From NCBI GenBank assembly GCA_003956705.1, contig QZCP01000536.1, forward strand, positions 1 through 23,990: DNA of 23,990 nucleotides, in the 5' to 3' direction. The position numbers and the translations under genes are program-made. The notes beneath the pieces are model-generated. The model ran no database searches. It was not told the origin of the DNA and was given only the letters and a program-made list of their open reading frames with translations. Origin of the DNA: Brevipalpus yothersi (taxonomy: Eukaryota; Arthropoda; Arachnida; Trombidiformes; Tenuipalpidae). This document shows, one piece after another, positions 1 through 7,873 of this stretch (within the stretch, counting starts at the first letter, position 1; every line of letters begins with the position of its first letter).

Positions 1-2433
1 TCACCAATCAATTTATTAAGAGCACTGCTTGCTCTCGCACTCTTCACAGTTTGCATGACTTCTTTGAACCCGGAGATTCCAATTGAATGGAAAGACCAAG
101 AACTGAAAGCGAGCATAGGCCTGGTGCAAGTTAATCTGATGCTGAAAATCGTCTCACCATGCGTCTCACCCAACTCCACCATACTGAGGATCAGGCGGAA
201 TGTTTCTCATCCTCCGACACCAATAGTTAGCAAACAAAGTATGGACCCAGCTTTAGCAGTAGTACAATATGAGCCTCAGAAAGAAATGATTACTGAATAT
301 TATATGCCGAGTTACTTGGACTTTGCTCGCAGGAGTGAGAAGTATAATGCAATTGTACCCTGCAGAAACTATGATAACCGGTGCCGGATGGTTTCAGATG
401 GGCGAAAAGATTTTGAAACCGCAATTAGGATATGTGATGGCAAAATACAGCGTCAGGGAAATTGTGATTTGAATAAGTATTATACTTGCCATATTTTGGA
501 TTCAGACGATTTTTGGTTAGCGGATTGTGTTGAAAAGTATAGTGAACCGCAAATCTGCATGGACGATGCGCCTCAATTCGTGCTTGATGATTCAGTCTTA
601 CCGTTCCAATGTCAGGCCACAACCCATTACAAGAACCCCCAAACAAACACTTCGCAACAAGGTGGCCAGAATTTGGCCATGAGTAATTACCTTGGACTAG
701 CAATCACCATTAATGATCGAGTACCTCGACCCGGAGAATTTAATTATCTATATGGCTCAGAGAGATCCGGCCAACTTTGTCATTCAATTTTTAAAGATGT
801 CACCATCACCGCAAACACAGCGATCACTTGTTGGGCCTTGACAAGCACGAAATTGCGTAGCGTTACCAGAACCTACTATACTGATGTTGCCACTTACTCT
901 AAAGCGAAAACAAAGGCAAAGAGGCAGACAGACGATCCCCGTTTGGACCTCAATCAATACTTGAATTACACCATTCAAGAGTGTAAAAAGGTTTACAATC
1001 AAAATTATTTACAGCCGCTTGTAAGAGCCTGCCAACGGGACAGCCAGCATCGAAAAAGAGCTGCTGCAGCCCTGGCAACAGCCGGAGTAGTGTCCATTGC
1101 TGGAATAGCACTGGTCACAGCTTACAACACAGTGAAATCGGTCCAACTGAGTGATCAAATAGGAGACCTCGAGCGGAAGGTAGATATGAGCTACAACGCG
1201 CTGACTCAAATGACAGGCAGTCTAAGTGAGAGCCATCGAGAGCTACAACAAGCCGTCAAAACAAACCAGGACCAAATACAGTCAATAGCACAGGATTTGT
1301 ATAATGTAAATGCCACGATGAACATGTTGTTCCGTCTGTTCCCTGCATTCTTGTCGAAATACACTCTGATTACCACGGACCTGAAAGCTGCTGGGAGAGA
1401 CTTCGAAGATGCACTCAAGTTGAAATCCTCTGATCGCGCTCTGAGCGGCAAAATACTCAGAGGACTTAGAGTCCAAGAGCTATGTGAGGGCCTTGGCTAC
1501 TGCCCATACGAGCACATAAGAGATTTTTCATGTAACGTCCAAGACGAAGGAGAATACCAAAATTTCACGGCATCTTTCTTCACCCACCTCATGGATGAAG
1601 GACGAAAGGTCATCAAGGCAAATGCTTTCAACGTGTATAGCACCAATAGTACACACACCTGCCGATTACGCTACCAAGGCCCTGAGTTTTCCATGCTTGA
1701 CAAAAATACCTCTAGGGTATGTAAACTTTTGCCTGAAGAGGTTGAAGGAGATAATGTTCCACTGTTTCCCGAGGGACCCTGCACTGAGATCATGCCTTCA
1801 AATTCTTCGGTAATATGGAGAGAGAATGAATGTAGAGTGAAAAATGAAAGTTTTGATGCTGAAAGAGACGTTAGGTGGATCAATGGAGCCTACCTTGTGC
1901 AGTGTTATGGGAATAATTTGACGTTCAATGGCGTGGTACAACCATGCCCACCTTTTGTGTTCAAAATAAGCGCCAGCAGCAAGTTTAGCATTGGAGATCG
2001 AGCCCATCAACATTATAAATTACACATGGTGAGAAATTTAGGGCTACAAGAAGATTGGTTATCACTAGTAAATTTGAGAGTACCTCCAGTTCCACCATAC
2101 AAAAAACCTGATCTACCAGAGATAAGGCTGTTCAAGTTCCCCGAGATTGTAGCAAATTCATCCCGGTATGTACCAGTGGAAGTTCAGAGTACTCTGTTTT
2201 GGGTTCTTAGTATGATACTCTTAGTGATTCTCATGTGTACCTGCTATTCTTGGTGTTGCCGAGTCAAGTTCCGAGTTGTCAGAGGAACTACGCATGTGGC
2301 TAATGTAGTTACCCAAAGACGAAGGCCATATGTTGTTAACATACTCACTCAATCAGCTGCAAAGGAAGATGAGCTGGAACCAATCTCGTTAGCTGATCTC
2401 CATCGGCTACGAAATGAGCCCAATTGGGTCTAA
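1..2433 (+). CDS. env: Retrovirus-like envelope glycoprotein (class I type), 5' end outside window
   Basis: Single-pass surface glycoprotein that would mediate membrane fusion. The frame is open from the first base, and a hydrophobic stretch just before the ATG at 55 (about codons 5-18 from the window edge) looks like a signal peptide, so the true start may lie upstream. Alternatively, an acceptor-like CTCTTCACAG ends at 49 and the ATG at 55 is used. Counting from that ATG (792 codons): cysteine-rich N part; furin-like sites KAKR (287-290) and RKR (333-335); an Ala/Gly-rich fusion-peptide-like segment (336-358); a heptad region (about 355-416); several NxS/T sites; a transmembrane helix (about 712-733) and a tail of about 60 residues. 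The reading frame has no breaks. Layout resembles F-type or errantivirus-like Env, but the family is not certain. The pol gene expected upstream is outside the window. Confidence 0.72.
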   Translation, partial: SPINLLRALLALALFTVCMTSLNPEIPIEWKDQELKASIGLVQVNLMLKIVSPCVSPNSTILRIRRNVSHPPTPIVSKQSMDPALAVVQYEPQKEMITEYYMPSYLDFARRSEKYNAIVPCRNYDNRCRMVSDGRKDFETAIRICDGKIQRQGNCDLNKYYTCHILDSDDFWLADCVEKYSEPQICMDDAPQFVLDDSVLPFQCQATTHYKNPQTNTSQQGGQNLAMSNYLGLAITINDRVPRPGEFNYLYGSERSGQLCHSIFKDVTITANTAITCWALTSTKLRSVTRTYYTDVATYSKAKTKAKRQTDDPRLDLNQYLNYTIQECKKVYNQNYLQPLVRACQRDSQHRKRAAAALATAGVVSIAGIALVTAYNTVKSVQLSDQIGDLERKVDMSYNALTQMTGSLSESHRELQQAVKTNQDQIQSIAQDLYNVNATMNMLFRLFPAFLSKYTLITTDLKAAGRDFEDALKLKSSDRALSGKILRGLRVQELCEGLGYCPYEHIRDFSCNVQDEGEYQNFTASFFTHLMDEGRKVIKANAFNVYSTNSTHTCRLRYQGPEFSMLDKNTSRVCKLLPEEVEGDNVPLFPEGPCTEIMPSNSSVIWRENECRVKNESFDAERDVRWINGAYLVQCYGNNLTFNGVVQPCPPFVFKISASSKFSIGDRAHQHYKLHMVRNLGLQEDWLSLVNLRVPPVPPYKKPDLPEIRLFKFPEIVANSSRYVPVEVQSTLFWVLSMILLVILMCTCYSWCCRVKFRVVRGTTHVANVVTQRRRPYVVNILTQSAAKEDELEPISLADLHRLRNEPNWV

Positions 2434-2546
2434 ATTATGATCTAACCTAAGTGAAAGGTTACAAAACGTCCGTCACCAGACCGACGCTAGCCCCCAAAAA
2501 TGAAGATAACAATTGAAAACCCCCTTGTGAAAGGGAGAAAAAAAAA
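2434..2546 (+). other. Env to accessory-ORF spacer
   Basis: This gap between the env stop and the next ORF ends in a 19-base purine run (2529-2547) directly followed by TG at 2548, the arrangement of a retroviral polypurine tract next to an LTR start. No gene is visible. Confidence 0.4.
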
Positions 2547-2549
2547 ATG
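2529..2549 (+). promoter_or_regulatory. Polypurine tract-like run followed by TG
   Basis: Nineteen consecutive purines (2529-2547) are followed by TG. In LTR elements this marks the plus-strand primer site and the start of U3; internal copies also occur in some retroviruses. A shorter purine run (3877-3889) before TG at 3890 is a competing candidate. Confidence 0.35.
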
Positions 2550-2579
2550 AAAACTCAAAATGCCCTTTATCCTCAAATC

Positions 2580-2591
2580 TTATCATTTCAG
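2580..2591 (+). promoter_or_regulatory. Predicted splice acceptor before exonuclease ORF
   Basis: TTATCATTTCAG is a pyrimidine-rich acceptor whose AG is immediately followed by ATGGAG, so it decides the preferred start of the exonuclease ORF. The matching donor would be upstream, probably outside the window. Confidence 0.5.
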
Positions 2592-3902
2592 ATGGAGCCT
2601 TCAGAAGTTGACTTTGAACCTGACTATGAATGGCAGGACGAGAACGAGAGCTGCTCAGAACCAGAGAATAAAAGATTGAGATGTTTCTTGATCAGGAGCC
2701 GTGATCACCATCGTTTCCTCAACAGCTACGGAGCTCCAGTGCCTATAAAGCAACTGAAACCACATCACCACGATTATGATGAGCGAAAGAAGTTGGCTGA
2801 ATGTAATGTCAGGTCAACTGATCGAGCCAGAAGCATGTATACCAAAGTCACGGTGGTAGAAAGTCAAAGTGCTTCGGGAGGTGGAGTGGAAGCCCTCGAA
2901 AATATGAGAAAAAAAATCGAAACAGAGCGAAAACGGCCGCTATTTTGGTCCGAGATTTCTATAGATTGCTGCTCACTATGCTTCAAAACAGGACATCAAC
3001 GTGAAATGTGTTCCAATTGTGGATGGTGTGGAGACTCAGGTCACTACAAATCTCATTGCCCAAAAAGATATGGCTACGGTTATTCATACGAGAGAAGGAT
3101 GCCCGCTGGAGGAGCCTCAACGAATCCCAACAAATTTTGGAAAAGAAAGTTCCTATGGGATGCTAATATTACACCTTGGTGGAGGCAACCTGGGAGAATA
3201 TTCCACGAGTGGCTAAATTTGATGCGTCCGATTGGACCACCAAACAATCTAAAACAAACCCTATCGATTGATACGGAGGGAGGAGGACTTAATGTTCATG
3301 TTTCTGGGTGGACTAATGGAACCTTTGGAGTTCAAACAATTTACTTCGACACGATTCAAGCGGATCCAACCGGAGTGAAGACTTGTACACCAATCTCTGG
3401 GATACAAGAGCAAGATGTGATGAGAGGGACTAAAATTGATGTCGTTCAACAGAACCTGAAATACCTGATAAGAAATAAACGTGTACTTGTCCATGGAGGG
3501 TGCGACATGAGAAGTTTGGGCATCGATTTGAAGACTCTAGACGAACTTGGGGTGGAATTATTGGATACAGCCTCCTTGTATCACGATGATGACAACCGAA
3601 GAATAGGGTTACAGAACCATGATAAATTCTGGTTTGGTGGAACGAAGTTACAGCGTAAAAGTTGGCATCATCCGATAAACGGTCATTCTCCGGAGCGAGA
3701 CAGCCGATTGACTATATTGATATACCGAAAATACTTGAAGATGCAGATTGTATTCGGCAGACAGCCTAGTGGAGCTGAAATCAGAAGAGCAAAACACTCC
3801 CAGTATAACCTGACTCAATGGCTAGCAGAAGGTTTCGCAGATGAGTCATCTAATTTTATGCGATTTCCTGTTTTCCAGGAAAGAGAAGATGACCGATGGT
3901 AA
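2592..3902 (+). CDS. Zinc-knuckle plus DEDDh exonuclease-like accessory protein
   Basis: Predicted nucleic-acid-binding 3'-5' exonuclease carried by the env element. The frame is open from an ATG at 2547, but TTATCATTTCAG ends exactly before the ATG at 2592, so I favour that start after splicing (436 residues). Counting from the ATG at 2547: an acidic N end; two CX2CX4HX4C knuckles (C142, C145, H150, C155 and C158, C161, H166, C171); then a DEDDh fold with Exo I D242/E244 (IDTEGG), Exo II D320 (VHGGCD) and Exo III H380/D385 (GHSPERD), with LLDTASLY between them. Spacing and motifs are closest to the REXO4/ISG20 type of RNA exonuclease. All catalytic residues are kept and there are no stops, so it may be functional or recently so. 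Its 3' end overlaps the next small ORF by 14 bases. The role is inferred from motifs only; capture from a host exonuclease is one explanation. Confidence 0.7.
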   Translation: MEPSEVDFEPDYEWQDENESCSEPENKRLRCFLIRSRDHHRFLNSYGAPVPIKQLKPHHHDYDERKKLAECNVRSTDRARSMYTKVTVVESQSASGGGVEALENMRKKIETERKRPLFWSEISIDCCSLCFKTGHQREMCSNCGWCGDSGHYKSHCPKRYGYGYSYERRMPAGGASTNPNKFWKRKFLWDANITPWWRQPGRIFHEWLNLMRPIGPPNNLKQTLSIDTEGGGLNVHVSGWTNGTFGVQTIYFDTIQADPTGVKTCTPISGIQEQDVMRGTKIDVVQQNLKYLIRNKRVLVHGGCDMRSLGIDLKTLDELGVELLDTASLYHDDDNRRIGLQNHDKFWFGGTKLQRKSWHHPINGHSPERDSRLTILIYRKYLKMQIVFGRQPSGAEIRRAKHSQYNLTQWLAEGFADESSNFMRFPVFQEREDDRW

Positions 3903-4056
3903 TGGAGCCGAACCAAAAGAACCAGATGCTCCGGTTCAACTTGTACCACGAACCCTTGAGCAAGAGATTCTCTTTCTGATAAATACTGTCATCGATAGAC
4001 TGAATGAAGAACCGATAGACATGTCCATTCGTGGAGGAGACACGGAGACTATTTAA
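3879..4056 (+). CDS. Small accessory ORF of the env element (55 aa)
   Basis: Short ORF starting at the ATG at 3889, ten bases after a strong acceptor TTTCCTGTTTTCCAG that ends at 3878. The frame is also open upstream to 3841, but splicing would remove that part. The product is acidic and proline-rich near its N end (EPKEPDAPVQ), with a predicted amphipathic helix around LEQEILFLINTVIDRLNEE. It has no cysteines or membrane segment. It overlaps the exonuclease ORF in another frame. I do not recognise the protein. Its place after env and its own acceptor resemble small regulatory proteins of complex retroviruses, but this is inference. Confidence 0.45.
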
Positions 4057-4408
4057 CTTTGTCGGGTAGAATGATTTCCACCGTAATTCTTGTTGTTTTT
4101 AGTGTTTTTTTGTTGTAACCCATTGAATGTACTCGATGTTATGGTCTTAATGTTCAATGTAAAGTCGAAATCGACTATATCAACCTAAGTATCGTAATGC
4201 AACTATTGTTATGGTCTTTATGTTCAATGTACTATCCGAAATCGGGACGATTTCGCTTGGCTGGGGGCAAGTGCAAGTCAAAAAGACTTATCCATGTGAG
4301 TGGAGGAGTTTGATTCGGTAACAGATAAGACTTCCGTGTTTGTGACACATTACTGCAACGCATTAATGTGTCACAAACACTTCTGCCCAAAGGTCGTGGG
4401 CTACACAC

Positions 4409-4439
<31 letters not shown>

Positions 4440-4554
4440 TCCAACATGATTGAGTCACTTGCCTTCCGACCGCCAAGCAAGTCGTTTCACGAGTTGTACT
4501 GACCATTAAATGCATTCAATTATGAATGTGGAAAATTGGTTGTAATTATTTGAA
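4057..4554 (+). other. Probable LTR (U3/R-like) or 3' UTR of env element
   Basis: Non-coding stretch between the last accessory ORF and an unrelated gypsy fragment. It holds a 25-bp direct repeat with one mismatch (4137-4161 and 4207-4231), the palindromes AGTCGA-AA-TCGACT (4163-4176) and CGAAATCG-GGA-CGATTTCG (4237-4255), a 17-bp hairpin and a GA-rich run (4409-4439). Repeated palindromic elements fit an enhancer-bearing U3, but with no second LTR in the window this cannot be shown. Confidence 0.4.
4336..4380. repeat. 17-bp perfect inverted repeat (hairpin)
   Basis: Arms 4336-4352 and 4364-4380 are perfect reverse complements separated by 11 bases. The arm reads GTGTTTGTGACACATTA. It could form a stable RNA hairpin or a protein-binding palindrome. 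Confidence 0.9.
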
Positions 4555-4861
4555 TTACAGAGAAGTTTCACTGACTGCCAAAGCAACCATTGGATGTGGA
4601 TCAGGTGAGTCAACACAAAGTCTGGGCAGAGCATCAGCATCCGTCAGTAATCGTCCAGGTCGATGATTAATTTTTAAATCATAGCTCATCAGGAATAGCT
4701 GCCAACGAGCCAATCTGCCCTTCGGTTCCTTGAGATCCATAAGATACTTGAGAGCAATGTGATCAGTATTCACAGCAAAAGGTTTGCCTTCCAAATATGA
4801 TCAAAAATATCTGATAGCCTCAATCACTGCTAGAGCTTCTTTTTCAGTTATTGAATAATTC
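4555..4861 (-). pseudogene. Ty3/gypsy RNase H fragment
   Basis: Minus-strand remnant of the RNase H part of a gypsy-type Pol. Visible landmarks are NYSITEKEALAVIEAI, then TDHIALKYLMD, LARWQLFLMSYDLKINHRPG and ADALPRL, the usual order for the C-terminal half of the domain. An in-frame TGA at 4801-4803 interrupts it, and neither the upstream RT nor the downstream integrase follows in this orientation. At about 4865 it meets a plus-strand integrase fragment head to head. Confidence 0.85.
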
Positions 4862-4865
4862 ATTT

Positions 4866-5384
4866 CTATGTGTGGATATCAAACAATTCATCAAAATCTA
4901 TGGTCAATCTAGAGGACACTGGCAAGATCTTCTCGATGCCGCGATTAGGCATTCAAATCAGTCTTATAATGTGACCATTGGATGTACGCCTCTATTCAAA
5001 TTGAATGGAAAGTCAATGCTCTTACCAGCTGATCATGAATTCGGTATTGATGTGGAGAATATTTTCGAGCAAGAAAAATCACCGGAAGATGTTCTCAAGG
5101 GTCGTGAAAAGCAAGCCAAACAAAAGCAAATACCATCACCGCTATTCATGTTCAAGTTTGGCTACTCAGGAAAACAGCGAGTGATCAAAGGGCCTTATGA
5201 TGTGATTGAAGTGAAAAAGTACAACGATCATCCAAAAACAATCATTTATCTGGATGATAACCAGAGAAGCTATGGCTCATGTTTCGAACGCTTACAGATA
5301 TTTCGAACGGAGTCGGAATTTATCTGGTTGAGGGAATTTGTTGTGTTACATTACACTCTTAAAAACAATTTCAGTTTGCAATAA
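4866..5384 (+). pseudogene. Ty3/gypsy integrase C-terminal fragment
   Basis: Plus-strand remnant covering the end of the integrase core and the C-terminal region. Landmarks are HWQDLLDAAIRHSNQSYN followed by TPLFKLNGK, matching the W..LL..A...YN.S....T..PF.L.G pattern of gypsy integrases, then a basic linker and FKFGYSGKQRVIKGPYDVIEV, matching the usual GPY region. The catalytic DDE core and zinc-binding N end are absent. The ORF is open for 177 codons from an ATG at 4851, but the first codons probably belong to the junction and not to integrase. Confidence 0.8.
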
Positions 5385-5510
5385 TTATTTCCACTATTTT
5401 CATCTTCATGAGAAGTTCTAGACCATTTGACTCTCATCCTATAAATTACAAAAAAACTGCTTATAGCTGATTGAAGTTGCTGGAGCCGAAGTTAATTGGC
5501 ATTTGATCTT
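5385..5510. other. AT-rich flank of integrase fragment
   Basis: May contain the 3' untranslated or LTR part of the integrase-bearing element. No gene or clear boundary is visible. Confidence 0.3.
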
Positions 5511-5526
5511 CTCTGTCTGTCTGTTT

Positions 5527-5564
<38 letters not shown>

Positions 5565-5568
5565 TATG
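5511..5568. repeat. (CT)n microsatellite
   Basis: Long CT dinucleotide run with a few interruptions. Serine/leucine-rich reading frames across it are artefacts of the repeat. Confidence 0.95.
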
Positions 5569-5740
5569 ACCGTGGAACGCTATTCTCTATTTTTCTCTCT
5601 TCCTCTTCTTTGTCTGCTCTCTCCCTTCTTCTTCTGGATGGAAAACAGAAAAATCGAAAACGGTCAGAAGAGTTTTGATCATGATTGTGGTAAAGTGTAT
5701 TCATAATACCCAAAGTTTGTGGTAATTCCTTTTTTTTGTG

Positions 5741-6110
5741 AGTTGAAGATTTGACTTCTTTACCAGCAAAAGCTATCGAGATCTCTTTTACTGGTCTTGG
5801 TTTGTCTTTGCATGAATTTACAAAAAAAATTTCAGAAAAAGAAGGCTGACTTGAATCAAAGATGATGTGTGCTCCTTCTAAGGGAACAGAATTGGATTGT
5901 CTAAGAAGTATGTTGATCTCTTTCAATCTATCCATCAATCGTGGGTGATCGGCATAATCGGTTGCCAAGTACAATACAAATTTGACCGGAAATTCCGGGT
6001 CATTCACATCTAGTCTTTGACTTTGTGGATCAGACCAATCAGTGATGATTATTTTAAGACCTGGAATGAAACGGCTTATGTAGAAGCCTTTGAAGCATGA
6101 GCATGTTCCC
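5741..6110 (-). pseudogene. FBXO22-like gene fragment A
   Basis: Minus-strand piece of the same family as the three genes at 17833-23767. Family landmarks are FYISRFIPGLKIIITDWSDP, then NDPEFPVKFVLYL, KPRPVKEISIAFAGKEVK. The F-box, the first part of the large exon and the whole C-terminal end are missing. Near 6095 the family resemblance changes frame (WEH in one frame, FKGFYIS in another), showing a small indel. Downstream of the FAGKEVK motif the frame stays open through a basic tail, but without family similarity. The fragment abuts a gypsy protease-RT fragment at about 6110. Confidence 0.8.
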
Positions 6111-6112
6111 AG

Positions 6113-7580
6113 GTGAAAACTTTAATCTTCCTCCCTAGTACTGTGAATAGACAAGTGGTCCAATGTTTGATTGATCCTGAATCTTCAGTTTCCATCATCT
6201 CACCCACCGCTGTACCCGAGGAGTGCAAAATTCTACCTTATAATAGCAGTGAAATCCGTCCTGTCAGTGGTGAAAAACTTGCAATTTTCGGCCAAATGCG
6301 AGCACAGGTCAAAATTGATGTTATACCTGAAGCTATATGGACTAAGCTTCTAGTTTCGAAAACTGGAGGGTTTGACCGCCTACTTGGCAAAAATTTCAAT
6401 CGCTCGGCGGGTAACATTATCGACTGCTAGACGCTCACTGTTCATAGCCCGAAGACATCGCTAGCTGCGAACCAAAGAGTGAGTACTGACCTCTCCCTTG
6501 ATCAGAGTTGTCTTTCTGCTTCGACAACAAGTTATCATGTCGCAGCAAAGCTGTTCTTGACCGGTTCACAGTCCGTTGAGAGGTTGGGTTTCGTACAACT
6601 AAACCTAGAGAGCGAAACGATCTCTCACTCTTATGTTCAAGCTGACAGGAATAAACTTTGTTGCGCCGTCTCCAAGTTTGAGCCACAATTGGTCGAAAAA
6701 GAGATGATCCATTATGAACCTCCTGCTGGAAACACACCGAATGCAACAAACGAAGATGAAATACAAGAAGCAATTGCTCGTTTATCCTAGAACATCCCCC
6801 AGCAGAGGAAAGCAGTGAGATGAAGAATCTTCTACAAGACTACCTGGTTTGAATCTCTGTTAACAACACCAAGCTTCGACACTGTACCATCGGATCCCAC
6901 ACCATCGATACAAGTGACAGTCCTCCTATCTGTCGAGCTCTGTATAGATATTCTGAGTCTGATAGGGAAGATATTCGCAAACAAATCAATGAAATGATAT
7001 CTTAAGAAGTAGCACGTTGCTCAGCTCCTCCTCGGGCTAGTCCGTTCGTGCTCGTAAGAGAGCCGGATGGGTGGAGACGAATTTGCATTGATATGAAAGA
7101 GGTGAATGCGGTCACCAAAAAGGATGTATATCCACTTCCTGATATTAATGACTTGCTTTCTGCGCTGAGAGGTTCTAGTTTCTTCTCAACATCGGACCTT
7201 AATTTGGGCTACTGGCAAATATCTGTTAGCCTGTGAGAAAACTGCTTTCATTACACATTAAGGGTTATTTGAGTCCCTGCGGATGCCATTTGGATTGACT
7301 CATGCTCCAGCAACTTCCCAAGGAACGATGGATGTTATACTTGCTGGCATAAAATGAAGCCAATGTTCAGTATATCTGGACGACATAGTGGTTTTTGGAC
7401 GGACTTTTAAAGAACATCTGGCCTGTCTTAGGAATGTTCTGAATGCTCTTAGCTCTGCGGGATCCACGATAAAGTTTCCAAAGTGCAGATGGGCGTTACG
7501 CAGCTTGCTTTTCCTGGGCTAAATAGTTGACGAGCTTGGCTTTCGTACTGATCCCACTTACAATGGGAGGCAGGTAAGTG
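6113..7580 (+). pseudogene. Degenerate Ty3/gypsy protease-reverse transcriptase
   Basis: Plus-strand remnant of a gypsy Pol. At 6113-6430 is a protease-like domain in which the active-site DTG-type motif reads LIDPESS, so it should be inactive. A spacer ORF follows (6479-6790). RT landmarks then appear in order: SPFVLVREPDGWRRICIDM (about 7036-7095), FSTSDLNLGYWQI (about 7183-7224, first catalytic Asp), RMPFGLTHAP (about 7280-7310) and the YLDD box at about 7371-7382. Several in-frame stops (for example TAA at about 7003-7005 and TGA near 7235) and frameshifts break it. Resemblance stops near 7580, before RNase H. Confidence 0.85.
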
Positions 7581-7873
7581 TTGCTCGCAGAATCAAATGA
7601 GTAATATATTGTTAGGTAGATGGCAATGAGAGAAAATGATTACAAAAAGTTCAGCTGCTCACTCGCAATCATTCAAAAAATTTTCAGTAATAATGAGCTG
7701 CATCAAAGAAGTGTTTCAGGCATAATTTTTTTCTGCAATAGGCACATCGGATGAAAGAAGAGGTTGAACAATCAGCCGAGGCAGCAAACATCTACATCAA
7801 CATCAGATAATGTGTTTTTCGGATGATCGAAAACTCTTTGCTCAACTTGGTATCCAGATTTCATCCAAGCTGC
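7581..7873. other. Gap between RT fragment and transposase
   Basis: Contains no gene I can support. It may be the 3' non-coding part of the pogo-like transposon; no terminal inverted repeat with flanking TA was identified by eye. Confidence 0.3.

Noticed and set aside
425..1476. Minus-strand ORFs opposite env
   Set aside because: They are shadows of the long env frame, without ATG support or recognisable domains.
5496..5706. Serine/leucine-rich plus-strand ORFs
   Set aside because: Low-complexity translation of the CT microsatellite.
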